This document shows, piece after piece, positions 1-7,906 of a stretch of DNA of 64,000 bases. The stretch is taken from the NCBI RefSeq assembly GCF_964642095.1, contig NZ_OZ209244.1, positions 124,001 through 188,000 on the forward strand, given 5' to 3'. Positions within the stretch are counted from its first letter, which is position 1; every line of letters begins with the position of its first letter. Origin of the DNA: Fretibacterium fastidiosum. GTDB lineage: Bacteria; Synergistota; Synergistia; Synergistales; Aminobacteriaceae. The translations under genes were made by a program, and so were the position numbers. The notes below the pieces were generated by a model. It was given only the letters and a program-made list of their open reading frames with translations. It searched no databases and was not told the DNA's origin.

Positions 1-2
1 CG

Positions 3-2054
3 AGCATCGACATCGCGGCGCGCATGAGGCAGCTTGACAGGCTCATTGCGACGGCCTCCGAGGACGCGGCGGGCTGGGGCTTCAGCGCGGAGCAGCGCGA
101 GCAGTACGCGCGCCTCCTCTCCGACCTGAGCCTGGACTGGTCCGCCTACAATTCCATGCTCCAGAGCCAGCCGCCCCGCGCCACGGACGCTTCGGGGCTC
201 CCCGCGTCGCAGGACCTCCCCGCCGTCGCCGACATCGACTTCAGCGACGACCTCCTAATGCGGATCCAGAAAGCGGCCAACGAATTGGACGTGCAGATGT
301 TCTACCTGCAGTCCAAGCTTGGCGTGCTCAAGCTGAGCCAGTCGGACATCGAGAGCCTGAAGGGCGGCGCGGGGGCGGACGACGGCTCCCCGACACCGCC
401 GAAGCTTCAGGAGCTGAAGCTGGAGCTGGCCCGCGTGAGGATGGCGGCCTCATGGGCCCAGGTCCTGGCCGCGAAGCGGAGCTGCGACGCGAACGTCGCG
501 CTCATCCGGAGCATGAGGGCGCAACTGGCCTCCGTCAAGGGGCGGCTCACCTTCCCGGAGGCCCTGCTCAACGCCCGCGTCGCCAGCCTGGACCGGGAGA
601 TCGACGAGACGGCGGTGCAGCTCGAGAATGGCCGGGCCATGCTGCTGAGCGCGGCCTCCGACCTGACGAAGGCCTACGCCGCCATGAAGTCGGCCGACGT
701 TTTTCCCCTCACCGCCGCCTCCTCGCGCTACCTGGAGCGCAAGACCAACACGAACAAGCTGGAGTACTCCGCCACCTTCCTGGAGGACAAGGTCCGCTGC
801 CTCCGCGAGGCGCAGGACCTGTGGCGCAAGCGCTACAAGCTCTTTCACGACCAGGTCTCCGGCCAGGATATCTGGCAGTACCGCAGCGACGCGAGGAGCA
901 GGATGGCCGAGCTGGAACGCCAGCTCGAGGCCATCCAATTAATGAAGAGCGAGCTTCAGCGCAGCATCGCCACGATGACCGAGCAGGCGGAGGGGACCGA
1001 CGGGCGGACCCGGCAGAACCTCGGCCAGGCCCTCCAGAACGCGAAGGACACCGTCGCCAACGTCCTGAACCTCTACTCCTCCCTGATCCCGAACCAGATC
1101 TTCCTGCTGCAGACGTTCTACGACGAGGCCAGCGAAAAGCTCAACGCCGTGCGCATCGCGGAGAAGGTCGGCAGCTTCGGCAAGGCCACGGTCATGGACT
1201 TCCTGAACACGAAGCTGTGGGAGGGCGAGGGCTACGCGGTCACCGTCATCAAGCTGGTCACCGCCCTTCTGGTGTTCATCTCGAGCTTCTTTCTGAGCTC
1301 CTGGGGGAGCCGCTGGATCCAGCGCTGGATCCTCTACGGCCTTCCCTCACAGACCACGGCGGCCGGTGCCGCGCAGCGGATCGTCTTCTACGTCCTGTGG
1401 TTCGCCTTCGTCCTCATCGCCCTCCAGATCGTCAACATCCCCCTGACGGCCTTCGCGTTCCTGGGCGGCGCGATAGCGGTGGCCATTGGATTTGGAGCCC
1501 AAAACCTCTTCAATAACCTCATCAGCGGCTTCATCCTCATCTTCAGTCGGCCCTTCAAGGTGGGAGACATCATCGAGGTTGACGGCACCAATGGGATCGT
1601 CGAGGACATCGGCTCCCGCTCCACGTGCATCCGCACCTGGGAGAGCTTCGACGTCATCGTGCCCAACCGCTATCTGCTGGAGAACCGCGTCACGAACTGG
1701 ACGGGCAGCGACGTGAAGAAGCGCGAGGTGCTGAAGGTCCAGGTGGCTTACGGCACGGACACGCGCCGTGTGGAGGAGCTCCTGACGAAGGTCATCCGGG
1801 ACCACAGCAAGGCGTTGAAGGACCCATCTCCCTTCGTGCTGTTCCGGAACTTCGGAGAGAGCAGCCTGGAGTTCGAGATGTACTACTGGGTGGACCTGAC
1901 GGCGGCCTCCACGATGAAGGTGGCGAGCGACATGCGGCATCACATCGCCTCCCTGTTCCGACAGGAGGGCATCGAGATCCCCTTTCCCCGCACGGACGTA
2001 TACCTCGTCCCCCCCATCGAAGGATCGGAGGCACAGGGCACGCTCGACCCGTAA
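3..2054 (+). CDS. MscS-family mechanosensitive channel with long coiled-coil N-terminus (5' partial)
   Basis: The product is a mechanosensitive ion channel that would release solutes through the inner membrane under osmotic downshock. The reading frame is open to the left edge of the window, so the first in-frame ATG (base 24) may be internal and the true start lies outside. From that ATG, residues 1-380 are rich in Ala, Leu, Glu, Arg and Gln and look coiled-coil, as in large MscK/YnaI-like members. Hydrophobic helices follow near residues 410-430, 455-475 and 480-500. The MscS pore helix region (FLGGAIAVAIGFGAQ) leads into the beta domain (FKVGDIIEVDGTNGIVEDIG), and the C-terminal alpha/beta domain is complete. 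An intrinsic terminator follows directly. Family assignment is firm; gating and substrate are not readable from the sequence. Confidence 0.9.
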   Translation, partial: SIDIAARMRQLDRLIATASEDAAGWGFSAEQREQYARLLSDLSLDWSAYNSMLQSQPPRATDASGLPASQDLPAVADIDFSDDLLMRIQKAANELDVQMFYLQSKLGVLKLSQSDIESLKGGAGADDGSPTPPKLQELKLELARVRMAASWAQVLAAKRSCDANVALIRSMRAQLASVKGRLTFPEALLNARVASLDREIDETAVQLENGRAMLLSAASDLTKAYAAMKSADVFPLTAASSRYLERKTNTNKLEYSATFLEDKVRCLREAQDLWRKRYKLFHDQVSGQDIWQYRSDARSRMAELERQLEAIQLMKSELQRSIATMTEQAEGTDGRTRQNLGQALQNAKDTVANVLNLYSSLIPNQIFLLQTFYDEASEKLNAVRIAEKVGSFGKATVMDFLNTKLWEGEGYAVTVIKLVTALLVFISSFFLSSWGSRWIQRWILYGLPSQTTAAGAAQRIVFYVLWFAFVLIALQIVNIPLTAFAFLGGAIAVAIGFGAQNLFNNLISGFILIFSRPFKVGDIIEVDGTNGIVEDIGSRSTCIRTWESFDVIVPNRYLLENRVTNWTGSDVKKREVLKVQVAYGTDTRRVEELLTKVIRDHSKALKDPSPFVLFRNFGESSLEFEMYYWVDLTAASTMKVASDMRHHIASLFRQEGIEIPFPRTDVYLVPPIEGSEAQGTLDP

Positions 2055-2060
2055 CGCACG

Positions 2061-2090
2061 AAGGGGGCGACCGTCTCTGGCCGCCCCCTT
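2061..2090. terminator. Bidirectional intrinsic terminator between convergent genes
   Basis: A 9-bp perfect stem (aagggggcg/cgccccctt), partly extended inwards, lies between the stop codons of the MscS gene and the convergent YfcC-type carrier gene. A short T-rich stretch follows on the plus strand. Confidence 0.75.
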
Positions 2091-2134
2091 CATATTCACC
2101 GATTCACCGCATCTCTGCCGCGCCCGGCAGCGCC

Positions 2135-3568
2135 CTACAGCCCCAGCAGCACCGCCGCTGCGATGCCTGCGGCCTGCATCAGGAGCCCAATCCCGAACAG
2201 CGGGAGGAAGAACTTATACCACTTGTTTAGGGGGATGTGGGCGATCGCGCAGATGATGGGGATGTCCGCCGTGGGCCACATGACGTTGGAGAGGCCATCG
2301 CCGAACTGGAACGCCAGCACGGCCACCTGACGGCTGATGCCCAAGAGGTCCGCCAGCGGCGCCATGATGGGCATGGTGACGACCGCCTGCCCGCTGCCTG
2401 AGGGGATGAAGAAGTTGATGAGGTTCTGCACCACCAGCATCCCCTCGGCCGCCAGCCACTTGGGCAGGACGGAGAGCGGGAGGGAGCAGTAGTAGGCCAC
2501 CGTGTCGATGATGTGCCCCTTCTGCAGGATCACCAGCATCGTGCGCCCGAAGGCGATGAGGAGGCACCCGGCGGCGATGTCGCAGAAGCCGTCCGCAAAG
2601 GCCTTCGCCGTGCCGTTGACCCCCAGGCCGCCCACCACCCCTCCCAGGATGCCCATGAGCACGAAGAGCGCGCCCAGCTCGTTGAAGTACCAGCCCTGAG
2701 CGATGACGCCCCACATCAGGACGCCCACGGCCCCCAGGCAGATGAGGCACACCAGCTTGTGCCGCAGGCTGAACTTCATGGAGACGAGCTCGTCGTGGTC
2801 CATGTGGAGCTCTCCCATGTCCACGCCGTGGAGGAGGCTCTGCGTCGGGTCCGCCTTGACGCGAGCCGCGTAGCGCGCGACGTAGAGCGCCGACACCGCG
2901 AAGAACGACAGGCTGAGGACCAGCCGAAAGGGCCAGCCGGAGAGCAGGGGGAGCTCCGCGCACTTCTGGGCAAGGATCACCGTGAAGGGGTTCATGATGG
3001 CCGCGGAATAGCCCATCCCGACCCCAACGGCCACCGTGGCCGCGCCGACCATGCCGTCGTAGCCCATGGCGATGGCCATGCCCACGAACAGCGGCAGGAA
3101 GCCGAAGCTCTCCTCGAACATGCCGAAGATCGACGCGCAGAACCCGAAGACGAACAGAAAGAAGGGCATGATGTAGCGGCGCTGGCTCTCCCCGAAGACC
3201 CGGAGCATGGCCCCCACCGCCGCGTGCAGCGCCTTCGTCCTCAGCACCACGTACCAGGACGTGTAGGCGAAGAACACGAAACCCACCACGTCCGCCCCCT
3301 CGATGAACCCCTCCATGTACGCGGTGAAGAGCCCGAAGAAGGACACGGGCGTCTGCTCCACCGCCTTAAAGGTGCCGGGCACGACGACGTTCCGCCCCAC
3401 CGCCTCGTTGAGCACGCGGTCGAACTCTCCGGCGGGAAGCAGCCAGGTGCCGATGACGGCCAGCACGGCGAGGAAGAAGAGGATCGCGTAGGTGTGGGGC
3501 GCCGTGATCCTCTCAAGAAAGGACGGTCCCCGCCCGCCCCGCTCCAGCTCCAGCCTCTCATCCATCAT
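2135..3568 (-). CDS. YfcC-family (DcuC/ArsB superfamily) inner-membrane carrier
   Basis: This 477-residue polytopic membrane protein belongs to the YfcC family (Pfam DcuC-like), whose members are proposed to carry C4-dicarboxylates or basic amino acids and peptide-derived substrates. It has about 12 hydrophobic segments, starting with ITAPHTYAILFFLAVLAVIG, and the family signature near the C-terminus (NFFIPSGSGQAVVTMPIMAP). The longest frame begins at 3583, but the sequence AAGGGAGA lies inside that extension, 6-8 bases before an ATG-ATG pair, so 3568 is the more likely start. It lies about 55 bases downstream of the dipeptidase gene on the same strand, so uptake or efflux of the dipeptidase products is a reasonable inference. 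The substrate is not determined. Confidence 0.85.
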   Translation of the reverse strand: MMDERLELERGGRGPSFLERITAPHTYAILFFLAVLAVIGTWLLPAGEFDRVLNEAVGRNVVVPGTFKAVEQTPVSFFGLFTAYMEGFIEGADVVGFVFFAYTSWYVVLRTKALHAAVGAMLRVFGESQRRYIMPFFLFVFGFCASIFGMFEESFGFLPLFVGMAIAMGYDGMVGAATVAVGVGMGYSAAIMNPFTVILAQKCAELPLLSGWPFRLVLSLSFFAVSALYVARYAARVKADPTQSLLHGVDMGELHMDHDELVSMKFSLRHKLVCLICLGAVGVLMWGVIAQGWYFNELGALFVLMGILGGVVGGLGVNGTAKAFADGFCDIAAGCLLIAFGRTMLVILQKGHIIDTVAYYCSLPLSVLPKWLAAEGMLVVQNLINFFIPSGSGQAVVTMPIMAPLADLLGISRQVAVLAFQFGDGLSNVMWPTADIPIICAIAHIPLNKWYKFFLPLFGIGLLMQAAGIAAAVLLGL

Positions 3569-3623
3569 AAAATCTCCCTTCATGTAGATATTGTAGAATG
3601 GCCCGGCCTGCCGGACCCCTGCC

Positions 3624-5069
3624 TCAGCTCACGCTCGACAGCACGCGCCTGAGGTACCGGTGCGTCCTCCGAACGGACGGGACGCTCACCCGCTCGGAGG
3701 GCGAATGAAAGCCCCAGGCGTCCGGCCCGATGGCCACGGCGTCGAGGTCCGGCCTCCGCTGAAGCAGACACCCCACCTCGATCCCCGCGTGGGCCGTCAG
3801 GACCCGCGGCGCAGCGCCGAAGAGCGCCTCATAGGCGCCGACGCACAGCTCCCGCAGGGGCGACCGGGGACGGAACTCCCACCCCGGATAGAGGTCGTCG
3901 CACCGGCAGCTCCCGCCCAGCAGGCCCGCCAGGCGCTCCATCCGCTGATAGAGGTACGTCCTCAGGCTGTCCCGCGCCGAGCGCAGCTCAAGGGTCAGGC
4001 GCAGCTCCCGGCCGTCGAAGCGGACCTCCCCCAGGTTGTCCGACGTGTCCACCAGCCCCTCCAGCATCTCGTTCATCTGAAAGATCCCGTCCGGCGTCAG
4101 GACCAGGGCGGAGATCACGGGCCCCGGCTCCGCGGCAGCCGCCGGGGCCTCCGGCTCCCGCTCCAGCGTCACGCGCACCTCGTCCCCCGATACGGCCAGC
4201 TCTCGGCTCAGGTCCTCCGCTAGTGCGGCCAGGTCCTCCCTGAGCGCGGGCTCCTCCGCGGGGTCCAGGCAGACGACGGCCTCCGCATCCCTGGGGATGG
4301 CCAGGCGAAAGCTGCCACCACGGATGGAGGCGAGGCGCGCCCCTCGACGCTCCGCAACCATCAGAAGGCGCGCCAGCAGGACGTTGGCGTTCCCGTGCCC
4401 GCGGTGGATGTCCTCGCCAGAGTGGCCGCCGCGCAGCCCGGACACGGCCAGGCGACAGGCTGCAAACCCCGCCGGCAGGGGCTCTGCCGTCACGGGAAGG
4501 CAGATGTCCGCCCTCATGCCGCCGCAGCTGCCGCACAGCAGGGAATCGCCCTCCGCGTGGTCCAGGTTGATGAGGAAGTGCGAGCGTATCTTCCCCGCGT
4601 CGAAGTTCAGCGCGCCGCTGAAGTCCGTCTCCTCCGCGACGGTGAAGAGCGCCTCAAGGGCCGGGTGCTCCAGCGAGTCGTCCTGGAGCAGCTCCATCGC
4701 CATGGCCACGCCGACGCCGTCGTCCGCCCCCAGCGTGGTGCAGCCTCCCGTGGAGAGCAAATCCCTCTCCAGAACCCATCGAATGGGGTCCCGCGCAAAG
4801 TCGTGCTCGACGCCCGGCGCCTTCTCGCACACCATGTCGAGATGCGCCTGAAGCAGGACGCCCGGCGCCGCCTCCCGGCCCGGCGCGGCGGCCTTGCGGA
4901 CGAGGACGTTGTTCACCGCGTCCCGCTCCGCCTCAAGCCCAAGCTCCCGCGCCCAGGCCAGCACGTGGTTGCTGAGCGCCCTCTCGTTTCCGCTGCCGTG
5001 CGGAATCTGGCAGATATCGTAAAAGTGCCGGAACACCGGCTCACGCCTCAGCGCGTCCAACGTCATCAT
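3624..5069 (-). CDS. pepD: Aminoacyl-histidine dipeptidase (cytosol non-specific dipeptidase)
   Basis: This M20-clan zinc dipeptidase releases amino acids from dipeptides, classically Xaa-His and beta-Ala-His. The 481 residues match the family's usual length of about 485. Metal-site signatures are visible: HLDMVCEK near residue 76, GADDGVGVA near 112 and EETDFSGA near 142. Adjacent candidate starts are TTG-TTG-ATG-ATG; the strong Shine-Dalgarno AGGAAGGG sits 6 bases before the first ATG, so that ATG (5069) was chosen. A sigma-70-like promoter lies about 60-90 bases upstream. A 24-nt motif shared with the hutH leader lies about 160 bases upstream. Followed by the YfcC-type carrier in the same direction. 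The family call is firm; preference for His-containing peptides is inferred. Confidence 0.93.
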   Translation of the reverse strand: MMTLDALRREPVFRHFYDICQIPHGSGNERALSNHVLAWARELGLEAERDAVNNVLVRKAAAPGREAAPGVLLQAHLDMVCEKAPGVEHDFARDPIRWVLERDLLSTGGCTTLGADDGVGVAMAMELLQDDSLEHPALEALFTVAEETDFSGALNFDAGKIRSHFLINLDHAEGDSLLCGSCGGMRADICLPVTAEPLPAGFAACRLAVSGLRGGHSGEDIHRGHGNANVLLARLLMVAERRGARLASIRGGSFRLAIPRDAEAVVCLDPAEEPALREDLAALAEDLSRELAVSGDEVRVTLEREPEAPAAAAEPGPVISALVLTPDGIFQMNEMLEGLVDTSDNLGEVRFDGRELRLTLELRSARDSLRTYLYQRMERLAGLLGGSCRCDDLYPGWEFRPRSPLRELCVGAYEALFGAAPRVLTAHAGIEVGCLLQRRPDLDAVAIGPDAWGFHSPSERVSVPSVRRTHRYLRRVLSSVS

Positions 5070-5129
5070 CAACAACCCTTCCTCGTAGCTCCTATTTATT
5101 AATGCACTATGCTAAATAACAATAGCGAT

Positions 5130-5158
5130 ACTTTATAACCGAACAAGCCTTTTGTCAA
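5130..5158 (-). promoter_or_regulatory. Putative sigma-70 promoter of pepD
   Basis: On the minus strand a perfect TTGACA (5153-5158) is followed by TAAAGT (5130-5135, spacer 17) or TATAAA (5132-5137, spacer 15). It lies in an AT-rich stretch upstream of pepD and downstream of the terminator ending the ornithine region. Confidence 0.55.
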
Positions 5159-5177
5159 GGCGTCCGGCGTTCCGTAC

Positions 5178-5224
5178 AAAAGCGAATACGGGAAAGCCGG
5201 AACGCCCGGCCCTCCCGTATTCGC
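5178..5224 (-). terminator. Intrinsic terminator at the end of the ornithine/GNAT transcript
   Basis: A perfect 12-bp inverted repeat (5182-5193 with 5213-5224) encloses a second 5-bp stem (gccgg/ccggc). On the minus strand it is followed by TTTTG. It is the first strong hairpin after the GNAT gene and separates this transcript from pepD. Confidence 0.75.
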
Positions 5225-5226
5225 AA

Positions 5227-5250
5227 TACGGTTGACAGTTCTCAACAACT
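5227..5250 (-). promoter_or_regulatory. 24-nt motif shared with the hutH leader, copy 1
   Basis: Core gttgacagttctcaac on the plus strand is an imperfect palindrome (outer arms gttga/tcaac). With flanks it matches 61653-61676 at 22 of 24 positions. It lies directly before (minus-strand sense) the terminator hairpin and about 70 bases upstream of the pepD promoter. It may be an operator or an RNA element; function unknown. Confidence 0.5.
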
Positions 5251-5304
5251 TCGCCCCTGTTGCCTAACGCGCACCTCAGAGCCTCCGCTCCGGCGAAGTC
5301 CTCC

Positions 5305-5805
5305 CTAGGTGGAATGAAAGTACTCCTCCTTCAGCATCGAATAGATGATCTGGTCCAGGTAGCCCCGATCGGACTTGTAGTTCTGCCGCAGCACGCCGTC
5401 CCTGTGAAGTCTCAGGCTTTCATAAAGTTTTATGCCCACCGCGTTGTCGGGGTAGACGTCCAGCCAGAAGCGGTTGAACTTCAGCGTCTCGAAGGCGTAC
5501 TTCATCAGGGCCTCCATGGACTCCCTTCCGTATCCCCTTCCCTTTTGGGCGATGACGATCCTCCGAAGCTCGAAGCGCTCGGACATGAAGTCGAGACGGG
5601 CCAGGGCGTAACCGACCGTCTCAACGCCGTCCTTCCTCCGGATGACCAGCAGCCGGTGTCCGGGGTCGGCGATCTCCGCCAGGTGCTCTTCGTAGGTGCC
5701 GACCCAGATGAACCTCCGGTTCTCCTCGTCGTTCTCCTGCGCAACGATCCAGCCGATGTCCGACTCCGCGGCCTCGACGATCGCAAGGCGCTCCGTCTCC
5801 AGCAT
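5305..5805 (-). CDS. GNAT-family N-acetyltransferase (RimJ/RimL-like)
   Basis: This 166-residue protein starts METERLAI-like (LETERLAIVEAAESD), typical of Acetyltransf_3/RimJ-type GNATs that move an acetyl group from acetyl-CoA to an amine. The acetyl-CoA binding motif A is visible as RRIVIAQKGRGYGRESME (about residues 80-97), followed by the usual FNRFWLDVYPDNAVGIKLYES segment. It is the last gene of the minus-strand ornithine region, 16 bases after the EamA exporter gene. It may modify an amino acid or polyamine-like substrate, but nothing in the sequence fixes the substrate. Confidence 0.85.
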   Translation of the reverse strand: MLETERLAIVEAAESDIGWIVAQENDEENRRFIWVGTYEEHLAEIADPGHRLLVIRRKDGVETVGYALARLDFMSERFELRRIVIAQKGRGYGRESMEALMKYAFETLKFNRFWLDVYPDNAVGIKLYESLRLHRDGVLRQNYKSDRGYLDQIIYSMLKEEYFHST

Positions 5806-5821
5806 CGCGCCGACCTCCTCC

Positions 5822-6736
5822 TCACGTCCTCACGTCCGCAGGGCGCATTCCCCCGCGCAGGCCATGCCACTGTGCGAGGATCATCCCCGAAAACATCAAC
5901 ACACAACCCACGTAGCCCCGCAGCCCCAGGTTCTCGCCCAGGACGACCGCTCCTCCCAGGGTCGCGAAGACCGTCTCCACGCTCAGGATCAGGGCCGCAT
6001 GGGCGGGAATGACGTCCTTCTGGGCCACCACCTGGAGCGTGTAGGCGATCCCCACGGAGACCACCCCGCAGTAGAGGATCGGGAGCAGGGCGTCCCCCAC
6101 GTGTGCAAAGCCGCCCGGCTCCAGGGACAGGGCCGTCCCGACGCTGAACAGCGCACAGAACGCGAACTGCCAGAACGAGAACTCCAGGGGGTCCGTCCTC
6201 TTCACGTAGGCGTCGATGCACAGGATGTGCAGGGCCCAGAACACCGCGCCCGCGATCTCGAAGACATCGCCCCGCGAGACGGAAAGGTCCTCCCGCACGC
6301 TCAGGAGGTAGAGGCCCACGAGGGCCAATATCCCGGCGCACCAGGTCGTCAACGGAACCCTGTGGTGCATGAAGAGCCCCAACAGGGGCACAAAGAGGAT
6401 GTAGAGCCCCGTCAGAAAGGCGGCCTGCCCGGCCGTCGTCTCCGCGATTCCCGCCTGCTGGAGCCACGCCCCCAGGAACATGACGCCTCCGTTCAGAAGC
6501 CCGCCCTGGACCGAGAGCCTGCGGGACGCAGCCCTCGCGCGCCTCCTCGCCGGATCGTGCCATCCGAAGATGACGATCAAAGGGAGCAGCGACGCGCTTC
6601 CCAGGGCAAAACGGCAGGCGTTGAAGGAAAAGGGGGGCAGGGCCCTGGAGCCGAACTGCTGTGCAATGAACCCAAAGCCCCAAATGGCTGAGGTGACGAG
6701 GAGCAGGAGGTTGCCCCTCAGCGCCCTGGAATCCAT
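5822..6736 (-). CDS. EamA/DMT-superfamily transporter
   Basis: This is a 304-residue inner-membrane protein with ten predicted hydrophobic helices arranged as two EamA repeats. The first begins NLLLLVTSAIWGFGFIAQQ and the second has WALHILCIDAYVKRTDPL. This is the architecture of drug/metabolite exporters such as RhtA and YdcZ-like amino-acid exporters. It lies 10 bases downstream of the ornithine racemase gene, so export of an amino acid or fermentation intermediate from ornithine breakdown is plausible but only inferred. The stop is immediately followed by the GNAT gene. Confidence 0.85.
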   Translation of the reverse strand: MDSRALRGNLLLLVTSAIWGFGFIAQQFGSRALPPFSFNACRFALGSASLLPLIVIFGWHDPARRRARAASRRLSVQGGLLNGGVMFLGAWLQQAGIAETTAGQAAFLTGLYILFVPLLGLFMHHRVPLTTWCAGILALVGLYLLSVREDLSVSRGDVFEIAGAVFWALHILCIDAYVKRTDPLEFSFWQFAFCALFSVGTALSLEPGGFAHVGDALLPILYCGVVSVGIAYTLQVVAQKDVIPAHAALILSVETVFATLGGAVVLGENLGLRGYVGCVLMFSGMILAQWHGLRGGMRPADVRT

Positions 6737-6746
6737 GGTTCGTCCC

Positions 6747-7862
6747 TCACGACGGTTTCTTCATTCCCACTGCCATCATAAAGTATTGTCCTGCCCATAC
6801 CGGTACCTTCTCGACGTACTTTGACATGAAGATCATCAGGAGCGCCTTGTAGTCCACGTCGAAGTCCAGGGTGCCGCCGACGTGCACGTCGCCCTTCGCG
6901 TGGGTCACGTCGAAGATCGTGTGGTCGGAGGAGTAGTGTCCCAGATAGCGCAAGCCTTCCATGCGGGGCGTCAGGCTGAAGGGGAACGTGTCCTGTCCGC
7001 CGACGGCGATGATCGCGCGCTGGATCATCCCCCGGTCCTCCATCTCCGCCGGCGGCTCCCCGAAGGCGTTGAGCCCCCGCTCGCCGGACGGCACGGAGTG
7101 CTTCAGCTTCTTCTCGATGACCTCGCACCGCAGCGTGAACACGTCGTGCAGCATCCCCGGTATGGAGCTTCCATAAGACGTCTCATGCCCAAGGAGGAAG
7201 GCCTCGCCGATGCGGAGGTGGTTGATGCCGGACGGTATCCGATCGTCGAACACCAGCGGCAGGCTGCCGGAGTTGCCGCCCGACACGTACTCGAACTCGT
7301 AGCCGCAGCGGTTCTGCGCCTCCTTCGCCAGGTCCGCCAGCTCCTTCAGCTTCGCTGGCGTCGGGATGACGCCGCCGTAGCAGTTGAAGTTCACGCCCAG
7401 CCCGGCGAGCTTCACGCCGCGCATCGTCAGGATCTGCTCCACCATCGGCATGACGTCCTCCGGCAGCGCCCCCTCGCGCAGGTCGCCCAGCTCCACCATC
7501 AGGATGACCTCGTGCGTCCGCCCCAGCGTCAGCGCGGCGTCCGACAGCGCCTCGATGACGGCGAGCTCCGAGTTCAGGCTGACGTCGCAGAGGCAGACGA
7601 CGTCGTCCGCCTCGGAGATCATGGGCACGCGCAGGAGCATCGCGCTCCGCGCCCAGCGCTTCAGCACCTCGATGTTCTCGAGGCGCGCGTCCGCGAAGTT
7701 GCGGATTCCAGCGTCCGCGAGGGCGTCCACCATCGGCTCCCACGCGCAGAAGCACTTGGTGACGTAGTGAAACTTCAGCTTGTGCGCGCTCAGGAGCCCG
7801 GACAACACCCTCGCGTTCTCAAGCAGCTTGTCCAGATCGACCCGTATCTGTGGGTACCTCAT
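6747..7862 (-). CDS. orr: Ornithine racemase (PLP-dependent, alanine racemase fold)
   Basis: It interconverts L- and D-ornithine, the first step needed because the aminomutase acts on D-ornithine. The 371-residue protein has the alanine-racemase N-terminal barrel, with the PLP lysine in FHYVTKCFC (about residue 36). The start RYPQIRVDLDKL and the segments GLGVNFNCYGGVIP and YVSGGNSGSLPL match the ornithine/lysine-type racemases of Clostridium and Synergistota rather than cell-wall Alr. It follows oraE by 44 bases on the same strand within the complete ornithine cluster, which supports the substrate assignment. Confidence 0.9.
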   Translation of the reverse strand: MRYPQIRVDLDKLLENARVLSGLLSAHKLKFHYVTKCFCAWEPMVDALADAGIRNFADARLENIEVLKRWARSAMLLRVPMISEADDVVCLCDVSLNSELAVIEALSDAALTLGRTHEVILMVELGDLREGALPEDVMPMVEQILTMRGVKLAGLGVNFNCYGGVIPTPAKLKELADLAKEAQNRCGYEFEYVSGGNSGSLPLVFDDRIPSGINHLRIGEAFLLGHETSYGSSIPGMLHDVFTLRCEVIEKKLKHSVPSGERGLNAFGEPPAEMEDRGMIQRAIIAVGGQDTFPFSLTPRMEGLRYLGHYSSDHTIFDVTHAKGDVHVGGTLDFDVDYKALLMIFMSKYVEKVPVWAGQYFMMAVGMKKPS

Positions 7863-7906
7863 GCGTTACCTCCCTCCTCGTTTTCCTCGTTCGGGCTGCT
7901 TCCGGC

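Noticed and set aside
452..1516. Long alternative-frame ORFs over the MscS gene and throughout the window
   Set aside because: High-G+C DNA gives long open frames on all strands. These have Arg/Pro/Gly/Ala-rich, motif-free translations and overlap clear genes.
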